64,000 bases of DNA from Candidatus Poseidoniaceae archaeon. GTDB taxonomy: Archaea > Thermoplasmatota > Poseidoniia > Poseidoniales > Poseidoniaceae. The stretch is taken from positions 62,001-126,000 of the forward strand of contig JADHSC010000002.1 of assembly GCA_016777125.1 (NCBI GenBank), read 5' to 3'. This document shows, piece after piece, positions 62,660 to 64,000 of this stretch; position 1 is the stretch's first letter, and each line of letters begins with the position of its first letter. A program made the position numbers and the translations under genes. The notes beneath the pieces were generated by a model. It was not told the origin of the DNA, ran no database searches, and was given only the letters and a program-made list of their open reading frames with translations.

Positions 62660-63355
62660 TTATTCTTCTTCCCAACCATGACGAGAGGCGAGATCTCGAC
62701 TTACAAGCGGGTTCTTACAGTGCGGGCAAGTGTCTGCAGGTGAAAGAAGGTCTGGACGGATAGCGAGAACTGCCATACAGTTTGGACATGCTGCAAGCAT
62801 CTCTCCATCCATTAGATTCGCTTCTGGTGTTGAAACAAATGTATGATAGCCTTGTTTGTATAATGGAGAAAAGTGGTATCGCATTCTGTTGAATGAACTG
62901 TATGATGCGTAACCCATGATCAGAAGGAAGAGAATTGAGCCAACAGAACCTAAGATGACGTAGTAGAGATTGAGAATGAAGAGTAACAAAAACAACAACG
63001 ATGCCAACGTCAGGATAATGGCACCGGGCCAATACGCCCAAGATTTTCTTGAACGATAAGAAAACCATGTCGAAGTTGTCGCAAACAGAGGAATCGCCCA
63101 AATTAAATGGGATAATTGTCCCAAAAAAACCTCTGAAACGAGGGCTAGGTCATATGCAATCAAAACAATAATCAGGCTATCGATTGCTAAAACTAAGGAA
63201 GTGCTGCGATGCGTTTGAGTAAATAGGGTGGAAAGGGTCATTGAAGCCTGTTGACCACCTGAACCTGCAAGAACAATGTCCTCACTTCGGTCCCCTGCCA
63301 TACTGTGGGCTACAAGTCCCCAATCAAGAATGCTTGTATCGAACGAAGAAGTCAT
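62660..63355 (-). CDS. Four-helix membrane protein with C-terminal zinc ribbon
   Basis: Protein of about 231 aa. An N-terminal soluble segment precedes four helices (roughly 54-155), and a zinc ribbon CPNCMAVLAIRPDLL...CPHC follows near 190-215. ATG 63364 lies three codons upstream. Resembles the many small zinc-ribbon membrane proteins in this window. It ends one base after the frameshift candidate on the other strand. Function unknown. Confidence 0.55.
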   Translation of the reverse strand: MTSSFDTSILDWGLVAHSMAGDRSEDIVLAGSGGQQASMTLSTLFTQTHRSTSLVLAIDSLIIVLIAYDLALVSEVFLGQLSHLIWAIPLFATTSTWFSYRSRKSWAYWPGAIILTLASLLFLLLFILNLYYVILGSVGSILFLLIMGYASYSSFNRMRYHFSPLYKQGYHTFVSTPEANLMDGEMLAACPNCMAVLAIRPDLLSPADTCPHCKNPLVSRDLASRHGWEEE

Positions 63356-63406
63356 GATACACAAGCCTCTCGCAGGTACATGACCGTCGGAGATACCGGT
63401 GTTGAA

Positions 63407-64000
63407 ATGAAAGGTTCTAGCCTTTCAGGACATCGAATTATCGTTGGAGTCACAGGAGGGATTGCAGCTGTTGATACTGTTCGTCTACTTCGTGAGTTGC
63501 GAAGGCATGGAGCAGACCTTTTGGTGATCATGACCGAGTCTGCTCAGCGTGTCATCACACCACTCGCTGTTGAATGGGCGAGCCAATGTGAGGTGATTAC
63601 AGATTGGAAAGGGGATATGCAGCAACTCGAAGATGCTGATGCAATACTTGTCGCTCCTGCGACGAGGAATACAATTGCTGCACATCTTCATGGTATGCAA
63701 CAAGGACCGCTTTTAATGGCGCTTAGTGCTGCTCGCTCTCGTAATACTCATGTATTGATGGTACCGAGTATGCATGGTGATTTAGCCTCTGATCCTGTGA
63801 CAGATGACATTGTGGAACGACTTCGTGAAGAAGGAATAGATGTCATGTGGGGAGATTTGGAAGAGGGTAAAAGAAAAACTCCAGACCATCAGCATATCGT
63901 TGCAAGGTTTGCTCACGGTATCAATTCCCAGAAAAAGAATAGAAAAAGCGTCGTAGTTACCTTAGGAGGTACATACTCACCTATTGATGATGTACGTGGC
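63407..64000 (+). CDS. coaBC: Phosphopantothenoylcysteine decarboxylase/synthetase CoaBC, 5' part
   Basis: N-terminal part of the bifunctional coenzyme A enzyme; the gene runs off the window. The frame opens at ATG 63407 (upstream in-frame ATG 63380) with SGHRIIVGVTGGIAAVDTVR, the flavin-binding start of the decarboxylase, then ILVAPATRNTIAA, VLMVPSMHGDL and the archaeal LEEGKRKTPD. The CoaB half begins VVVTLGGTYSPIDDVRG at the edge. The position of the catalytic His (GHIEL in E. coli) reads GDMQQ here. Divergent from the zinc-ribbon membrane protein. Confidence 0.85.
   Translation, partial: MKGSSLSGHRIIVGVTGGIAAVDTVRLLRELRRHGADLLVIMTESAQRVITPLAVEWASQCEVITDWKGDMQQLEDADAILVAPATRNTIAAHLHGMQQGPLLMALSAARSRNTHVLMVPSMHGDLASDPVTDDIVERLREEGIDVMWGDLEEGKRKTPDHQHIVARFAHGINSQKKNRKSVVVTLGGTYSPIDDVRG

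Noticed and set aside
1-64000. CRISPR arrays, insertion sequences, prophage
   Set aside because: No regularly spaced direct repeats, transposase or phage genes were seen.

Overview
The window reads as a contiguous, gene-dense stretch of a planktonic euryarchaeal genome, most likely Marine Group II (Candidatus Poseidoniales, Thermoplasmatota). Archaeal affiliation rests on the information-processing genes: aEF-2 with a diphthamide site, uS12/uS7 in archaeal form, the exosome (Rrp4, Rrp41, Rrp42), eL43, Pcc1, prefoldin beta, proteasome alpha, SBDS, RFC large subunit, SRP54, TiaS, Dph6, archaeal-type ProRS and GlyRS, Tpt1 and isopentenyl phosphate kinase. The Marine Group II assignment is an inference from low-to-moderate GC, very tight packing, many small one-to-three-helix membrane proteins with or without zinc ribbons, and a large secreted multidomain surface protein. 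Nothing looks like a mobile element, prophage, CRISPR array or recent transfer, and I could identify no tRNA or rRNA gene.

Layout: 1-4009 (minus) holds a partial futalosine-pathway menaquinone gene (mqnE) and a P2-type cation ATPase. 4179-11244 (plus) has an OPT-family transporter, split transketolase plus transaldolase (non-oxidative pentose phosphate module), two small membrane proteins and ProRS. 11245-13906 (minus) pairs SRP54 with an ArsA/Get3-like ATPase carrying a C-terminal HSP20-like domain. 13992-19522 (plus) has a membrane protein, a zinc-ribbon/transglutaminase protein and the TrkA-TrkH potassium system. 19514-22757 (minus) has RFC large subunit and GlyRS. A 448-bp gap, the only one above 300 bp, precedes a giant Lhr-family helicase (1760 aa) and ends in a folded-looking leader whose hairpin loop can pair with the ribosome binding site. 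28548-33136 has a 1222-aa surface protein and, convergent to it, an archaeosortase.

33221-38757 is mixed housekeeping: GmhB-like phosphatase, TiaS, small membrane proteins, a RecA-like protein without the Walker lysine, adenylosuccinate lyase and Dph6. 38899-45586 is the archaeal proteasome/exosome super-operon with overlapping genes. 45575-48548 (minus) has a Nudix hydrolase, a helical-repeat protein, a UbiD-family decarboxylase and a small membrane protein. 48677-52496 is the str-type cluster (uS12, uS7, aEF-2) plus a MOSC protein, with hairpins in the leader and between uS7 and aEF-2. 52480-58535 is rich in isoprenoid genes: a fusion of type I IPP isomerase with a GGPP-synthase-like domain, isopentenyl phosphate kinase, and a thiolase with a DUF35-like partner; with the nearby UbiD-family gene these could cover several steps of the archaeal mevalonate route.

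59713-61424 is the most striking part: an actin-family protein that resembles bacterial magnetosome MamK more than MreB or crenactin, followed after 11 bp by a two-helix membrane protein with a Gln-rich tail. A sirtuin with the Tyr/Arg signature of acyl-lysine deacylases, a possibly frameshifted gene, a zinc-ribbon membrane protein and the start of coaBC finish the window.
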